Source: Urechis unicinctus (Eukaryota > Annelida > Polychaeta > Xenopneusta > Urechidae). Taken from it: a stretch of DNA of 64,000 nucleotides. Positions 11,601-24,642 of this stretch are shown here, piece by piece. The translations under genes were made by a program, and so were the position numbers. Under the pieces are notes generated by a model. It was given only the letters and a program-made list of their open reading frames with translations, ran no database searches and was not told the DNA's origin. The stretch spans positions 3,662,655-3,726,654 of the forward strand of contig CM067351.1 in the NCBI GenBank assembly GCA_034190875.2, given 5' to 3'. Each line of letters starts with the position of its first letter. Position 1 is the first letter of the stretch.

Positions 11601-14600
11601 CGCATCATCCACAGGACAATATCGGCTTATAATAAGTTATATGCATTCCATGTTGCGTTAGAATTAGTATACGCCGCCAGCTTTCGGCAGCTAGTAGCTC
11701 CCGTTTGTGAGTAATTCGAGCAGACAGTATATTAACATTGGTTTAGTCAGCTTGAGGAGGACATATATAAAAACGACTGATTATGAATGCACATCAAGTT
11801 GCACACGTCCAGACACCGGCGATGGATTTGAAATGGAGAAAAGAGCAAAAAGCAGGGGGTGCGATGGGGAGGGCAGCCCCTGGGGGGGGGGGGGGGGCAC
11901 TTGGCCTTATTCTGGATAGGGGTGTGCCGCGGGACCTAAAAAACCCGCACCCGTCGTACAAGGTCAAAATGGCCAAAAAGCATACCCCGTCGTACAAGGT
12001 ATTATGCGAATGTATAACCCGTCGTACACATTAAACCTGAAAAACATACCCCGTCGTACAAGTATGAGGCCAAAAAACCCGTCGTACAAGTCGAGAGGTC
12101 GAAAAAACATACCCCGCCGCGCGGCACATATATACTACCTCTATACACTTAAGTGCCCCCCCCCCCCCCCCGGGGGGCAGCCACCCTATATGCAGACGAC
12201 AGCTCGGAGGAGATTAATGAGGTATTGTAGGGTTTGTGGTATGACTCAGGTAGGTGGAGTCAGAGGTTGACCAAGTACAAGTGGGCCATAATACATACCA
12301 ATTGATTATAAACAGTCATAGCACGTCTAGTTGGCGCGCCTACGACGCGTCTTGGTGCACGGCGCCAGTGAAGAACGGCCTATCGCCACATGGCTTGTCA
12401 CCTCCAATAATATGACCGTAAACGAACGATTCCAAGAATCTTCTATGACAATTTTCCCATAGGCGCTCGCTCCTCGGAGAGAATTGTTCTTGCCTCCAGC
12501 AAAAACACTAGAGAACCCAGCCCAACGGACCCACTTCACTAAGGCGACCACCCTGCTATAACGGCCATTGTAACCCAGTCCCGTTTTAGGAATTCCCTAT
12601 GTTATACATGGCTGAAGATTGATCCTACTAAGCCGACCATCCCCCTCCTATAATGACCACTTTTTCAGCCCTAAGGGTGTTCGCCTTAGTGAGGTTCCAC
12701 TGTGAACTAAATCTCATGCTTCATATTCTAAACCAGTGATGGCAAATTAGTCAGGTGACATATTTACAAAGCGAGGACACGTCGCCATCATTACCATGCG
12801 AACTGCAATCTCCATCTCATACAAAATACCCACTCGAATTGACCAAGTTCCTAAGCACCCTTTTATTTCTAGCCGTAATTCTTTTATCAAGCGAGCATTC
12901 ACTTTACCAACTAGTCGATCTTATTCCAATGAACGTCTTAAAGACTATCACCGGCCGGTATCTCTATAGCCGCCATGACTTCCAATAAACAGTCCATCCC
13001 AATGACAAGCATATCATCTCCAACCAGAGAGGAACCCTCCGCAACTCAACACTAGCGAAGAAAAAAAAAGCCCATTCAGCGGGGCCATAGCCGGAGAGCT
13101 GAAGAGGTAATCAATTACTGGCAAGCGATATTAGAGTGGGACGAAGATGAGCCGAGGTCAGACCCGGGTCAGGCCCGGTACAGGCACGGGACAGGCCCGA
13201 TAGAGACAATCAATGCGGGCAATGGGTCTGCCCGGTGAGCCGGTAAGGCGCATGATAACCTGGACAAGAGGTGCTCGGAAACCTAGCATTGAGATCCGAG
13301 CGGTGGTGAGTTATGTTAATCATCAGCAGGTGTGGATAAGATCAAGGTAAGACACTTGCGGCGTCAGATGTTCATTACAACCTTACCTCTATTGCAGGAG
13401 CAGGTGGTTACATATTAGATGAGTAGTGTAATGATCTCGAAATATATCCAGACACAAAATGGCATCAGTTCCCAGATAGGTATCGTGATGAGGTCATGTG
13501 AGGGAGTTACGTATCGTGATGAGGTCATGTGAGGGAGTTAGGCATCGTGATGAGGTCATGTGAGGGAGATGGGCATCGTGATGAGGTCATGTGAGGGAGT
13601 TAGGCATCGTGATGAGGTCATGTGAGGGAGTTACGTATCGTGATGAGGTCATGTGAGGGGATCGTGATGGATAGGCATCGATGAGGATGTTAGGTATCAT
13701 GTGAGGGAGGCATCGTTAGGTCATGTGATGAGGCATCATGAGGTCATGTGAGGGAGATAGGCATCGTGATGAGGTCATGTGAGGGAGATAGGCATCGTGA
13801 TGAGGTCATGTGATGAGGAGGGAGTCAGGCATCGTGATGAGGTCATGAGGGAGTGATCGTGATGAGGTGTGAGGGAGTATCGTGTGATGAGGTCATGTGT
13901 GATCGTGGAGTCAGGCATCGTGATGAGGTCATGTGAGGGGGAGTGATGGTATCGCGATGAGGTCCTGTGAGGGAGATAGGATCGTGATGAGGATTGAGGG
14001 AGGGCATCGTGATCAAGTGAGGGAGATAGGCATCGTGATGAGGTCCTGTGAGGGAGATGGGCATCGTGATGAGGTCATGTGAGGGAGTTAGGTATCGTGA
14101 TGAGGTCATGTGAGGGAGTTAGGTATCGTGATGAGGTCATGTGAGGGAGTCAGGCATCGTGATGAGGTCATGTGAGGGAGTTAGGTATCGTGATGAGGTC
14201 ATGTGAGGGCATCGGAGTGAGGGAGTTAGGCATAGATGAGGTCATGTGATGAGGTGAGGTACATGTGAGGGAGTTAGCTATCGTGACGAGGTCAAGTGAG
14301 GGAGATGGGCATCGTGATGAGGTCAAGTGAGGGAGTTTGGTATCACAACGAGGACAGGTACGGAAGGTTTGACTTACATCACTTCCCAGCTAGGCAGGAT
14401 ATCATGGGTCCAGACTTTGAGGGCAGCCGCCAACTCTTCCTCGTATTTTAACTGCCGTTGAAGCTGTTTCTTCTTTTGTTTAGCCTCCCTCTGTTCTGTA
14501 ACACATATTCTTACAATATCAGCCCGACTGCCTTTTAAAAAAAGTGTCATTTAAAGCTTAGTAAGATATTCAGACATATAACCTTCACTAAATTCCATAA

Positions 14601-17600
14601 ATTCTTTTACACCGCTCCACAATCTGGCACTGTGGAATTCATCCGTTCCAGCACTCCAACGCAGATTTCAAGGGGCATGACGGTTGTACAACCTAAGTAA
14701 ATGACTTAATGAGAACTGGTTCGGCGTTACGTAGCACCGAAGCCACCGATAACTTGATAAGCCCTTTGTTTAAAGTTCCCGACCAGCAAAATGTTTCAAG
14801 GACACGAGGCAGATGGGCTTAGTAAGACCAATCTTTTGCCAAAGCTCCACTGAGAGTTGCACATCTTATTACGTCCTTGACACTTCTCAAGTCCCTGTCT
14901 CCCGAACCATGGAGCATCCGCGTGTTATCATTTGAGTAACGCAATGCCATAACCATATGTCTTCAAGCAATGGTGACCTTGGAAACACAAATAAAAATTA
15001 ACGACCCCTGCCTCAACCTGCTTCTTTAAACGTAAATATGCCGGTTTTCTTGAGACCGGCGACAAACCAGAGAATATTGCTTGATACACTACGAGAGCCT
15101 CACATCAGGGTGGTCGCCGTCAGTCTCCGTATATATTTGCCTAAGCGCGCGTCTTTCAGTTCTAATGACTGCGCGTTAATAGTTTATATTACTTAATGAC
15201 ACAATATAGTAGGGCACTCAACCCTGTATCTAAGACCAACTATAAATTGTGGTGACATACAACCAATATATGTTTCAATATATATAATTCTATAGGGCGC
15301 TGTCCCGCCTGCTCAGACGATTATGTCCCCATGAATAAACAAGTGTGGTTCAATTCTGTACTGTCACTAAAAGCCATGGCAATCATCCGGGCAATAAATC
15401 GGGCTGATAACAGGCTGTGTCCGTGGGACGGATCGGGACCACGTGGGAGCACTAGGGTCCCTAGGGAACCCGCTCTGTACGGAGCATTTCCTCGGATACC
15501 AAAGTACAAGCAGCCTGAACTGTTCTGCATAACCGGACATGTCCGAATGGAGCAGCCGAGACCAACGAGGTGATGGAATAGCCAATCTGGTCCCGTGGAG
15601 GTATCAGCGAGGATCCAACGCAGGGCGGGGATTTATAGGGATTGTAACGTGGTAACTAGCAATCTCAGGACGACCAACGACAGCCCCACTTGTCTCTTAA
15701 GCTATCCCCCTCTCCATCATCGGTTGTCTTGACAACGGGATAAGCATATAAAACGTTGGAAGCTACACTCGGTTACAGAACTCATCCCCCGTTCTCATGT
15801 AAGTTGATCGGTTAACACCTGACTGGGGTGTTTGTCGGCGATGTCTCTGGTCAGCAATGACTTTTAACACTGAATAGTCGCCTTGTCGAACAGAAATAAT
15901 ATCATCAAAGAACGAGGCAGTATTTATCACAATACAATGCTTCTACTGATACATATGCACGGAGAAGTAAGCAACTTATACACAAGTTCAGATGCACTGG
16001 TGTGACAACAGTTTCTGACTAATCTCTCAAATCAAACAGACGCTAAGGGCGATTTCATTCACATTCATGGCTAGTGCCGAGTAGCAAGATGTCTACGCGC
16101 TTTATGTACAATCAATTTCGAGTGGGCTACGTTGAGTATGGTCCTAGCAGGCGACCATCGTCGTCATGCAGATGTACTAACCTGCGTCGCTTGAGCACAA
16201 CCACAGGCATCCGTTCCCGAGGCATCGGGAACAGAGCGTTTATGAGCACTGCTAAAATACAGCATTTGTCAACAAGTCCGGTCTAGGTTAGCCAAAGCAA
16301 TCGTTTATTCCGAGCGCGATGGAAACCTAATGTTTGGGCATGAGCATACACAAGCACCCATACCATCCCAGCTCCATGGGAGATTTCGCAAACGGCATAT
16401 TTTGCCAATCGAAGTTTTTCCGTCGAGGCTTTCAGGACACCCAGTCGAATGGGAAGCCCAATGTGTTTCGCATTGTGTCGTGCTGCATCGTGCGGGGCTC
16501 GTACGATATTTTGAAGATTTTTGGCCCCGTACGATCCCCGTACAGCACGTGGCCATAAGTTGAACATGCACTGCTTTCAGACACGGGCTCCTTACGGGTT
16601 TAAGGCCATAGAAGGCCCGGAGGCAGTAATGCGGGGCCTGCCTGGTTTTCTTACAGGTTCTCTACGGGCCCGTATAGTGCACGTATTGGTTATTTCGACA
16701 CCGTGGCCATATCCCCGTAAAGAGTCAATAGAACGCCAGCAGACCATCCGTAAAGCATGCGACCACAACTTGGCTCGGGGGATGATTTCTAACGGGTTTC
16801 ATATGGGCTACAGACCTGTACGGGGCGCGTGGGCTACAGACCTGTACGGGGCGCGTAAGCACCTGCAGCTCTCACGTGACGTAGGCATTACTGCGGAGGG
16901 ACATACTTCGTGCTTCATATCACATTTTCCTCCATTGTATTTATTAATCAATAGGTAGATTGTATATGTTTATAGCACGCCTTTTTCTGCAAATGGTCAT
17001 CGAGTATAGATTGTGGTATAAGGGTATGTTCAGGACACGAACAAATGAACGAAGGAATGTGGCCACAAACACGCTAGCCCCACAGGACGTCTACGGAATG
17101 ATACGTTCGCTCAGGGCTACTAACACGAAAGCTGTTTGTGCATCAGTAAAAGAACAGTCTCGCAGGTGAGACTTGCCTTACACCTGCCTATCAATCGTAC
17201 CACCACCCATACAACACATGCACACAGCCACACCCCACCACACCTCATAAACTCGACAAAATAATCCATATTACGCCAGTGTATTGTGTGTATACCTAAT
17301 AGGTCGGCGGGGATTTGCGCTGCTCTACTACAATCAATGGTGTTAATTTTTCATACCTGATGGAAATCGACAGGTTAGTGGACCCTAACTCGACTCAATA
17401 AATTGTTCACTTGCAATCTGCGTCTCTTGAGTGAAGAGCGGCGAGTGCGTGGGGAGAATACAGCAACTAATAAGGGGTCTATAGAAGATAATGTCAGCCA
17501 GCGTACCGTGGTTTAAAAGTGAGCAAATGAGATGATATCAGAATCGAATAACCAGAAAAAGAACTGACGAAAAAAGTCGAGTGTTTATAACTATCGACAT

Positions 17601-20600
17601 TACTTTCACACTATCTCTCATTCCAACTAGACCCCAAGCGAGCGTATGTTTACTTTCACACTATCTCTCATTCCAACTATCCCCCAAGCGAGCGTATGTT
17701 TACTTTCACACTATCTCTCATTCCAACTAGACCCCAAGCGAGCGTATGTTTACTTTCACACTATCTCTCATTCCAACTAGACCCCAAGCGAGCGTATGTT
17801 TACTTTCACACTATCTCTCATTCCAACTAGACCCCAAGCGAGCGTATGTTCCTAGCGTTCATTGCTCTGCTGGTAATGAGATGTTTAAACTCAATGGTCA
17901 AATGTACTGATTTCATTCTCGTACTCCTACCTCGAGCCCAAAGTGCACATGTCACCATTGTCCTGGTAATTCCCGCCGCGATAGGAGGCGTTGTCTAACC
18001 AAACGACAAGTGGGTGGTTTTCATCCACAATGCCTCCATGACGCATAGGTTCATGGGAAATGGAAGTCTAAATAGGTATTAGGAATTGGTAATGAAAGTT
18101 ACCTATTTTATTAATTGGACCCACTGCGAAGCTTTATTTTTTTCAGAAATAATTATCATAGGAAATGCAGCTTATGTGGAGTCTGTTTTTCCCCAGATAT
18201 TTTTCCTTGAATAAATGACACCGAACGTCAGGTTATGTATGGATATCAGTCCAGGTTATTTCTGTTAATATGTCTGGCAGGAAAAGCCGGTTACCATGAC
18301 AACACCATAGAAAACAATATACCGTTAGATTAAGCACCTGTCATAGCCGACCCAGACATTGTCAAAACATGAAACATACAACGAATGGTTTGCAATACGA
18401 GCTGATAGCGTTTTCGTAAATCAATATGATAACAATAGACGCGAGTCGAGGCAGCATGAAATACGACGCGTCAGTGTTTCCATCCAGACCAAAGAGTTCA
18501 AAGCAGAGCTTATAAACTCCTTGTCCATTTCACTTGAACAAACAGCCAGTCCCCAGCTAACGCCCACCGGGCAATGACAGCCATATCGCACATACATATA
18601 GTGTGGATCTCTCTACAGGTTGCACGATACGGAAAACGTAAACCAGCTGAGTACCCACAGCCAGACTCAAGTTACAGTTTTTGGGATCATTTGGGCGGCT
18701 AGGAATGAATGATTCTTTCCATGCACAGCCAATCTATCCTGGTCTGTCTCACACTGACAAGTCCTCATGGAACGACAGTTAATTGCTTTAAGAAATATTC
18801 CATGGCAAACCAGTAATAATAAACCATTGAAAAACAATTTTCTGAAACAAATCCAGTAAATACCGCACACCCAACAACCAGTGGACTTCTGGATAAATAA
18901 GTCAATATTTGACCCAGATGCAGTGACAATATGGTAGGTGTCACATTTTTTCATGATGATTCATAAACAGGCCACCCCAACTGGGGTTAAGCATGCCATC
19001 CTTACTGATTTCCACATGGGAATCACTGTGGGTTACCCTTACATATTCTCACGCTGTTTGCAAAAACAGAGTGAAATCAATACCCAATATAGCTCATTCT
19101 CACGCAAAATTTGGATTTTTTTTTATTATCTTGGTCAGATATGGAATGAAACAAGTTTTATGTCAATTTCTACAAATGACAATGAAATGATATCAGGAGA
19201 GCGATGGATGAGGATGATGGATGAGGATGATGGATGAGGATGATGGTGATGGATGAGGATGATGGTGATGATGAGGATGATGGTGATGGATGAGGATGAT
19301 GGTGATGGATGAGGATGATGGTGATGAATGAGGATGATGGTGATGGATGAGGATGATGGTGTTGGATGATGGATGAGGATGATGGTGATGGATGAGGATG
19401 ATGGTGTTGGATGAGGATGATGGTGATGGATGAGAATGATGGTGATGGATGGTGGTGATGGATGAGGATGATGGTGTTGGATGACGATGATGGTGATGGA
19501 TGAGGATGATGGTGTTGGATGAGGATGATGGATGAGGATGATGGTGATGCTCGGACAGCTCCCCTTAAGCACCATTGCACATTTGACTCAAACCAATTGC
19601 CCTGATGGTCGGCAAAACCCACACCACGTTTGAGCCACAGGGTCGTTAACATCCTTTTTCATATGCTAATGCACAACATGCCACAAACCCGTGGTCCAGA
19701 CTGAGGGTCGTAACTCACTAAGCTGGGTCGCTACACAGCCCTTTAGTGACGAGTCACGAGGGAAACAAAGGGCCAAATGTAACCAGTCAGCCTGTAACTT
19801 AATCTGGATGACAAGAGATGTAACTGGCGAGGGATAAACAGAAACTCATCTTGATGGGAGCAGATGTAACTGGCAAGGGATAAACAGAAACTCATCTTGA
19901 TGAGAGCAGATGTAACTGGCGAGGGATCAAACAGAAACTCATCTTGATGGGGGCAGATGTAACTGGCAAGGGATAAACAGAAACTCATCTGGATGAGTGA
20001 GAGCAGATGTAACTGGCGAGGGATAAACAGAAAACAGAGCAGAACTCATAAACAGAAACTCATCTTGATGAGAGCAGATGTAACTGGCGAGGGATAAACA
20101 GAAACTCATCTTGATGAGAGCAGATGTAACTGGCGAGGGATAAACAGAAACTCATCTTGATGGCAGCAGATGTAACTGGTGGGGGATAAACAGAAACTCA
20201 TCTGATGATGAGAGCAGATGTAACTGACGAGGGATAAACAGAAACTCATCTTGATGAGGAGCAGATGTAAACGAGGGATAAACAGAAACTCATCTTGATG
20301 GGAGCAGATGTAACTGGCGAGGGATAAACAGAAACTCATCTTGATGGGAGCAGATGTAACTGGCGAGGGATAAACAGAAACTCATCTTGATGAGAGCAGA
20401 TGTAACTGGCGAGGGATAAACAGAAACTCATCTTGATGGGAGCAGATGTAACTGGCGAGGGATAAACAGAAACTCATCTTGATGGAGAGAGATGTAACTG
20501 GCGAGGGGATGATAAACAGAAACTCATCTTGATGGGGGCAGATGTACATGGTGGGGAATAAACAGAAACTCATCTTGATGGGAGCAGATGTAACTGGCGA

Positions 20601-23600
20601 GGGATAAACAGAAACTCATCTTGATGAGAGCAGATGTAACTGGTGAGGAATAAACAGAAACTCATCTTGATGAGAGCAGATGTAACTGGCGAGGGATAAA
20701 CAGAAACTCATCTTGATGAGAGCAGATGTAACTGGCGAGGGATAAACAGAAACTCATCTTGATGAGAGCAGATGTAACTGGCGAGGGATAAACAGAAACT
20801 CATCTTGATGAGAGCAGATGTACAGGGTGGGGATAAACAGAAACTCATCTTGATGAGAGCAGATGTAACTGGCGAGGGATAAACAGAAACTCATCTTGAT
20901 GAGAGCAGATGTAACTGGCGAGGGATAAACAGAAACTCATCTTGATGAGAGCAGATGTAACTGGCGAGGGAAACAGAAACTCATCTTGATGGGAGCAGAT
21001 GTAACTGGCGATGGGGCAGATGTAACTGGCGAGGGAATAAACAGAAACTCATCTTGATGAGAGCAGATGTACATGGTGGGGATAAACAGAAACTCATCTT
21101 GATGAGAGCAGATGTAACTGGCGAGGGATAAACAGAAACTCATCTTGATGAGAGCAGATGTAACTGGCGAGGGATAAACAGAAACTCATCTTGATGAGAG
21201 CAGATGTAACTGGCGAGGGATAAACAGAAACTCATCTGATGAGAGCAGATGTAACTGGCGAGGGATAAACAGAAACTCATCTTGATGGGAGCAGATGTAA
21301 CTGGCGAGGGATAAACAGAAACTCATCTGGATGGAGCAGATGTACATGGTGGGGAATAAACAGAAACTCATCTTGATGAGAGCAGATGTAACTGGCGAGG
21401 GATAAACAGAAACTCATCTTAATCAGATGTTGATGAAACTCATCTTGATGCAGATGTAACTGGCGAGGGATAAACAGAAACTCATCTTGATGAGAGCAGA
21501 TGTAACTGGCGAGGGATAAACAGAAACTCATCTTGATGGGAGCAGATGTACAGGGTGGGGATAAACAGAAACTCATCTTGATGAGAGCAGATGTAACTGG
21601 CGAGGGATAAACAGAAACTCATCTTGATGGGAGCAGATGTAACTGGCGAGGGATAAACAGAAACTCATCTTGATGGGAGCAGATGTAACTGGCGAGGGAT
21701 AAACAGAAACCCATCTTGATGGGGGCAGATGTACATGGTGGGGAATAAACAGAAACTCATCTTGATGGGAGCAGATGTAACTGGCGAAGGATAAACAGAA
21801 ACTCATCTTGATGGGGGCAGATGTACATGGTGGGGAATAAACAAGAGTTTGGCTGAGGGGTAGGGTCATGTGATACATCAGTATAAATGGCTTCAACTTC
21901 TCCAAATACACACCTTTCTTCTTGGAGGCCTCCACCATTGCTTCATACTCCATTCGATGTCTCTCTTCTTCCTCGGGGGTTTTACTTGGTACCCACTGCA
22001 ATCAACAAATCATTTGAAATAACCATCGGACAAAATTTGGTACATATAAAAATGAATTAAAAGTAATGTCCTGTCCTAATTCCAGAGTAACAAAATACAA
22101 GCCAAAACAGATATGAAACATAATAATGTAGATGGGAGTTGGTGTTACAGAGCTGGAAGTAAGATGAACCGATGTATCATATAATCCAGACAGAGGAAGT
22201 GACAGAAACATACGCAGGACGTTGCTCCAGGATCAGGGCTGTGGTGGACGCTACTTCTACATCGGATTTCTTGACTCTGTCTTTGACGTGGAGGCCTCCT
22301 GAAGTCGATGGATGACTCTGTCTGCTACGGAAATCTTCTGATATTTCAGCAGGGTCTTTTGAGGGGCAAGTCCTTGGAGGCACTTTGCCAAATAGCCTCC
22401 AGCCAAGAGGTCCATCATCTGGCTGGTATAGTTGATCAGATTGGGAGGTGTCTTTAGGCTTACGTGAGAACAACCCTCTGTGTCAATAAAAGGATGACAA
22501 ATCAAATATGTATGAAGCCTTGAAGAGGATGATGGGTAGTTGGGATGCGGGATGGTGACATGAAGATGGATAAAAAATAATCACAGTGGTTGCACACATC
22601 AATTGTCATTGCAGGTGACTCAGTGTGAGATCAATATTGCACACTATGTTGCAGACACTAGCAGCAGATGACTACTGGCAGCAGCAACCAGAATAAAACC
22701 CCAGCCAATCAATGATAAATATGCATTGGTGTGAACCATTGATTGTGCCCCATGATATATGCATCTCTGTATGACGTGAACAACGACAAGCAATAGCTTC
22801 ATAATCCACATGTATAAACATCACAATAATAAGCAATGTGCAAATCACTACATTCATATATACAGTAGTACTTCCTCATGCAATTAATAGTGATTTTCAC
22901 TCAAAGATGTGAGGCAACTTGTAATCATAAGGGCACTTACTTTTCCATGCCACATTGACAAGGTGAATTATCCTCACGCATTCTATTCAAATATCACATG
23001 TTGTCTGGATACATTTGTCTACACTATGGCAAGCTTTACCCATGTGCCAGCACCACAATCGACTCAAGTATGATGTATGCTCAAGAACTGTTGATATAAG
23101 GGCACCCACATAACACTCTACTGTCGATCGATTTGCATAACATCAACTTGTCACATCTAAATATAAACACAAAACCATAGGTAACACTGAATGGTAACAA
23201 AACACCCACCTGGATAACAACCCAGAAAGTCCTTTTTTCTTTGGCTTTGCACCACACCCACCTGGAACAGGTGCTGCTTGCTTCACCTCAACTCCGCTAT
23301 CCTGGGAGTTTGTTCTGGAGCAACGCTCAAATGTATTCCTAGGTCCCAAGCTAATCTCTACAAAACCACTCTCATCTGTCTCTGTGGGACCTTCACTACA
23401 TGACGCTGCGGAGGTGGACACTTCTGTTCCAGTGCTACTTGATATACTTGAGAAGGAGGCTGTATCTCCTTTTATTTGTGCATCAATACCTCCACTTACA
23501 GCATGCAGAGCAATCTCGGCGGTATTGCCAGTGGGGGCGTTCATGTGGGTCAGTTCTGTTGCATTATCCTCATCAAGATCACTACTTAGATTCAGTAGAC

Positions 23601-24642
23601 TGAGAGAGTATGGATCAATAGGTGGTTGCTCTGTAACAGATGGATCACTTGAACCTGGCACCACTGTTTCCTGACTAACTCTCGAGTTATTGTGAGTAGA
23701 TGAACCAGGAGGGTCACCTATATTTGAGTCTACATCGGTTATATCAAGCATAGCTAGAGAGACTGATTTCGCACTACTTGCTGCAGTCATATTTCTCTCT
23801 GTACATACATTATCATTGAACATTAATTTAGACAAACTCGACGATTCTGGAGATTCTGACTGATGGCAGTCAGACACAGTTGCTTGTTCTGATCCATTTG
23901 CAGTGGGAGATAGAGAGGGTCCATCCAAGCTGACCAATTGTTTACTGTGAGGTATATATACCAGTGGAATATTTGCAAGTACAGCTGAAAGTCTGTTATT
24001 GTTGGGCCCAACAGTGATAGATATATCAGTTGGACTGCCAACCTTAGGCCTCATGCTGATGTTCTGTGACAGTGCCCTTGCATTTGGCGATACATTTTGG
24101 TTGCAAGTTGGACATTCCTCTTGAGCCAAACTTTGAGTTCCAGCATCTTGTCCATGAATTATGTCAGCAAATGGGCTGTTCTGTACGGCAGGATTTTCTG
24201 TTGAAAGAGTGTCGGGGTCACCTATATCTGACAAACTCTTGCGATTGATACACTCTCTCAAATGAATACAGCCATTCTTCTCCGAGTGCAGAATATCTCG
24301 AAGGTTTGGTAAACTTGAAGACAATTCAATTCCAACTACACTAGCACTTTTATGTTGCTGAACAGACGATTGATTAAGAGGATGTTTCTTAAACTCCAAT
24401 GGTTCTTGGGTGAAGTAATCAGTGACTGAGGGGCTGTTCATTGCCACAGACTCAGAAGCTGATGACGTTACCTCGCCCTGGGCAACATTATCCATCGAAT
24501 CGAGTCCTTTAGGCGCTAAATGTTGAAAGGAGTTAATTGCCGTGGAGTCACACACACAGTTGCTAAAAGCGTCGCTGGTTTGAAGACATCCCTCCTTCAT
24601 TACCTGCGCACCTAGCTCAATCTCAGTGTCCCACACACCCAT
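8686..24642 (-). CDS. TBC1D14: TBC1D12/TBC1D14-type Rab GTPase-activating protein
   Basis: Eleven exons on the minus strand: 23210-24642, 22214-22477, 21914-21995, 14378-14495, 11147-11253, 10716-10903, 10426-10497, 9844-9972, 9642-9751, 9067-9170 and 8686-8876 (TGA at 8686-8688), about 931 residues. Exon 1 (477 codons) is a Ser/Thr-rich disordered region ending [13 protein letters not shown]. Exons 3-4 encode a charged helix ([20 protein letters not shown]). Exons 5-11 encode the TBC domain: [33 protein letters not shown] with the Arg finger, [16 protein letters not shown] with the Gln finger, and [19 protein letters not shown]. Both catalytic fingers are present, so GAP activity is expected. 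Vertebrate TBC1D14 and TBC1D12 act in recycling-endosome trafficking and autophagy; I cannot choose between the two, and an invertebrate may have one pro-orthologue. All phases match except exon 2 to exon 3 (see findings). Confidence 0.92.
11884..12190 (+). repeat. dispersed GTCGTAC-motif repeat, copy 1
   Basis: The motif cccgtcgtacaag recurs about every 28-35 bp (near 11950, 11985, 12018, 12049 and 12077), with linkers such as aaaaaacata. It begins after a poly-G run and gtgtgccgcgggacct, and ends with gcgcggcacatatatactac, ctatacacttaagtgcc and a poly-C run. A second copy with the same order lies at 31440-32075, so this is a dispersed family. It sits in the intron between TBC exons 4 and 5. 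No transposase is visible. Confidence 0.65.
12531..12700. mobile_element. candidate short inverted-repeat element
   Basis: cttcactaaggcgacca near 12535 and cgccttagtgaggttcc near 12670-12688 are inverted copies. The phrase actaag[g/c]cgaccaNcc ... ctataa[c/t]g[g/a]cca also recurs directly at 12538 and 12628. This resembles short Tc1/pogo-type repeats by style only. No target duplication was resolved. Confidence 0.3.
13478..14342. repeat. 31-bp minisatellite
   Basis: About 27 imperfect copies of a unit containing gatgaggtcatgtgagggag followed by ttaggcatcgt, with indels and truncated units in the middle. It lies in the intron between TBC exons 4 and 5 and stops about 35 bp from exon 4 (14378-14495), on that exon's donor side. 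Confidence 0.9.
14496..17599. other. TBC intron 3 (exon 3 to exon 4), non-repetitive part
   Basis: No coding exon was recognised. The stretch 15400-16900 is richer in G+C than its surroundings and full of short ccgtac / tacgggg motifs. It includes a perfect 26-bp tandem duplication at about 16805-16856 (unit begins gggctacagacctgtacggg). This may be a decayed transposon; no ORF supports a family. Confidence 0.45.
17600..17850. repeat. 50-bp tandem repeat, five copies
   Basis: Five near-identical units containing actttcacactatctctcat then ccaactagaccccaagcgag. One unit has a substitution block (tatccccc). The homogeneity suggests recent expansion. It is within TBC intron 3. Confidence 0.92.
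19197..19550. repeat. GATGAGGATGATGGTGATG minisatellite
   Basis: Repeats of gatggatgaggatgatggtg with 3-bp slippage variants. Because most changes are multiples of three it stays open in several minus-strand frames, giving spurious Ser/His/Pro-rich ORFs. Confidence 0.9.
19800..21842. repeat. 46-bp minisatellite, about 44 copies
   Basis: The unit contains gatgagagcagatgtaactg, gcgagggataaacagaaact and catctt. Variant units carry gtacatggtgggg in place of gtaactggcgagg, and some are truncated. It ends about 70 bp from TBC exon 3 (21914-21995), on that exon's donor side. The unit lacks stops in all minus frames, hence several false ORFs. Confidence 0.95.

Noticed and set aside
11884-12190. CRISPR-like spacing of cccgtcgtacaag motifs
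   Set aside because: The motif is short and degenerate, linkers are shared between copies 20 kb apart, and the setting is an animal intron.
19135-19652. Minus-strand ORFs rich in His/Pro/Ser/Ile
   Set aside because: Trinucleotide-phased minisatellite; no splice or start support.
19800-21842. Regular repeats that might be a CRISPR array or a repeat protein gene
   Set aside because: Units are head-to-tail with no unique spacers and a 46-bp period not divisible by three; ORFs change frame at each unit. It is an intronic minisatellite.
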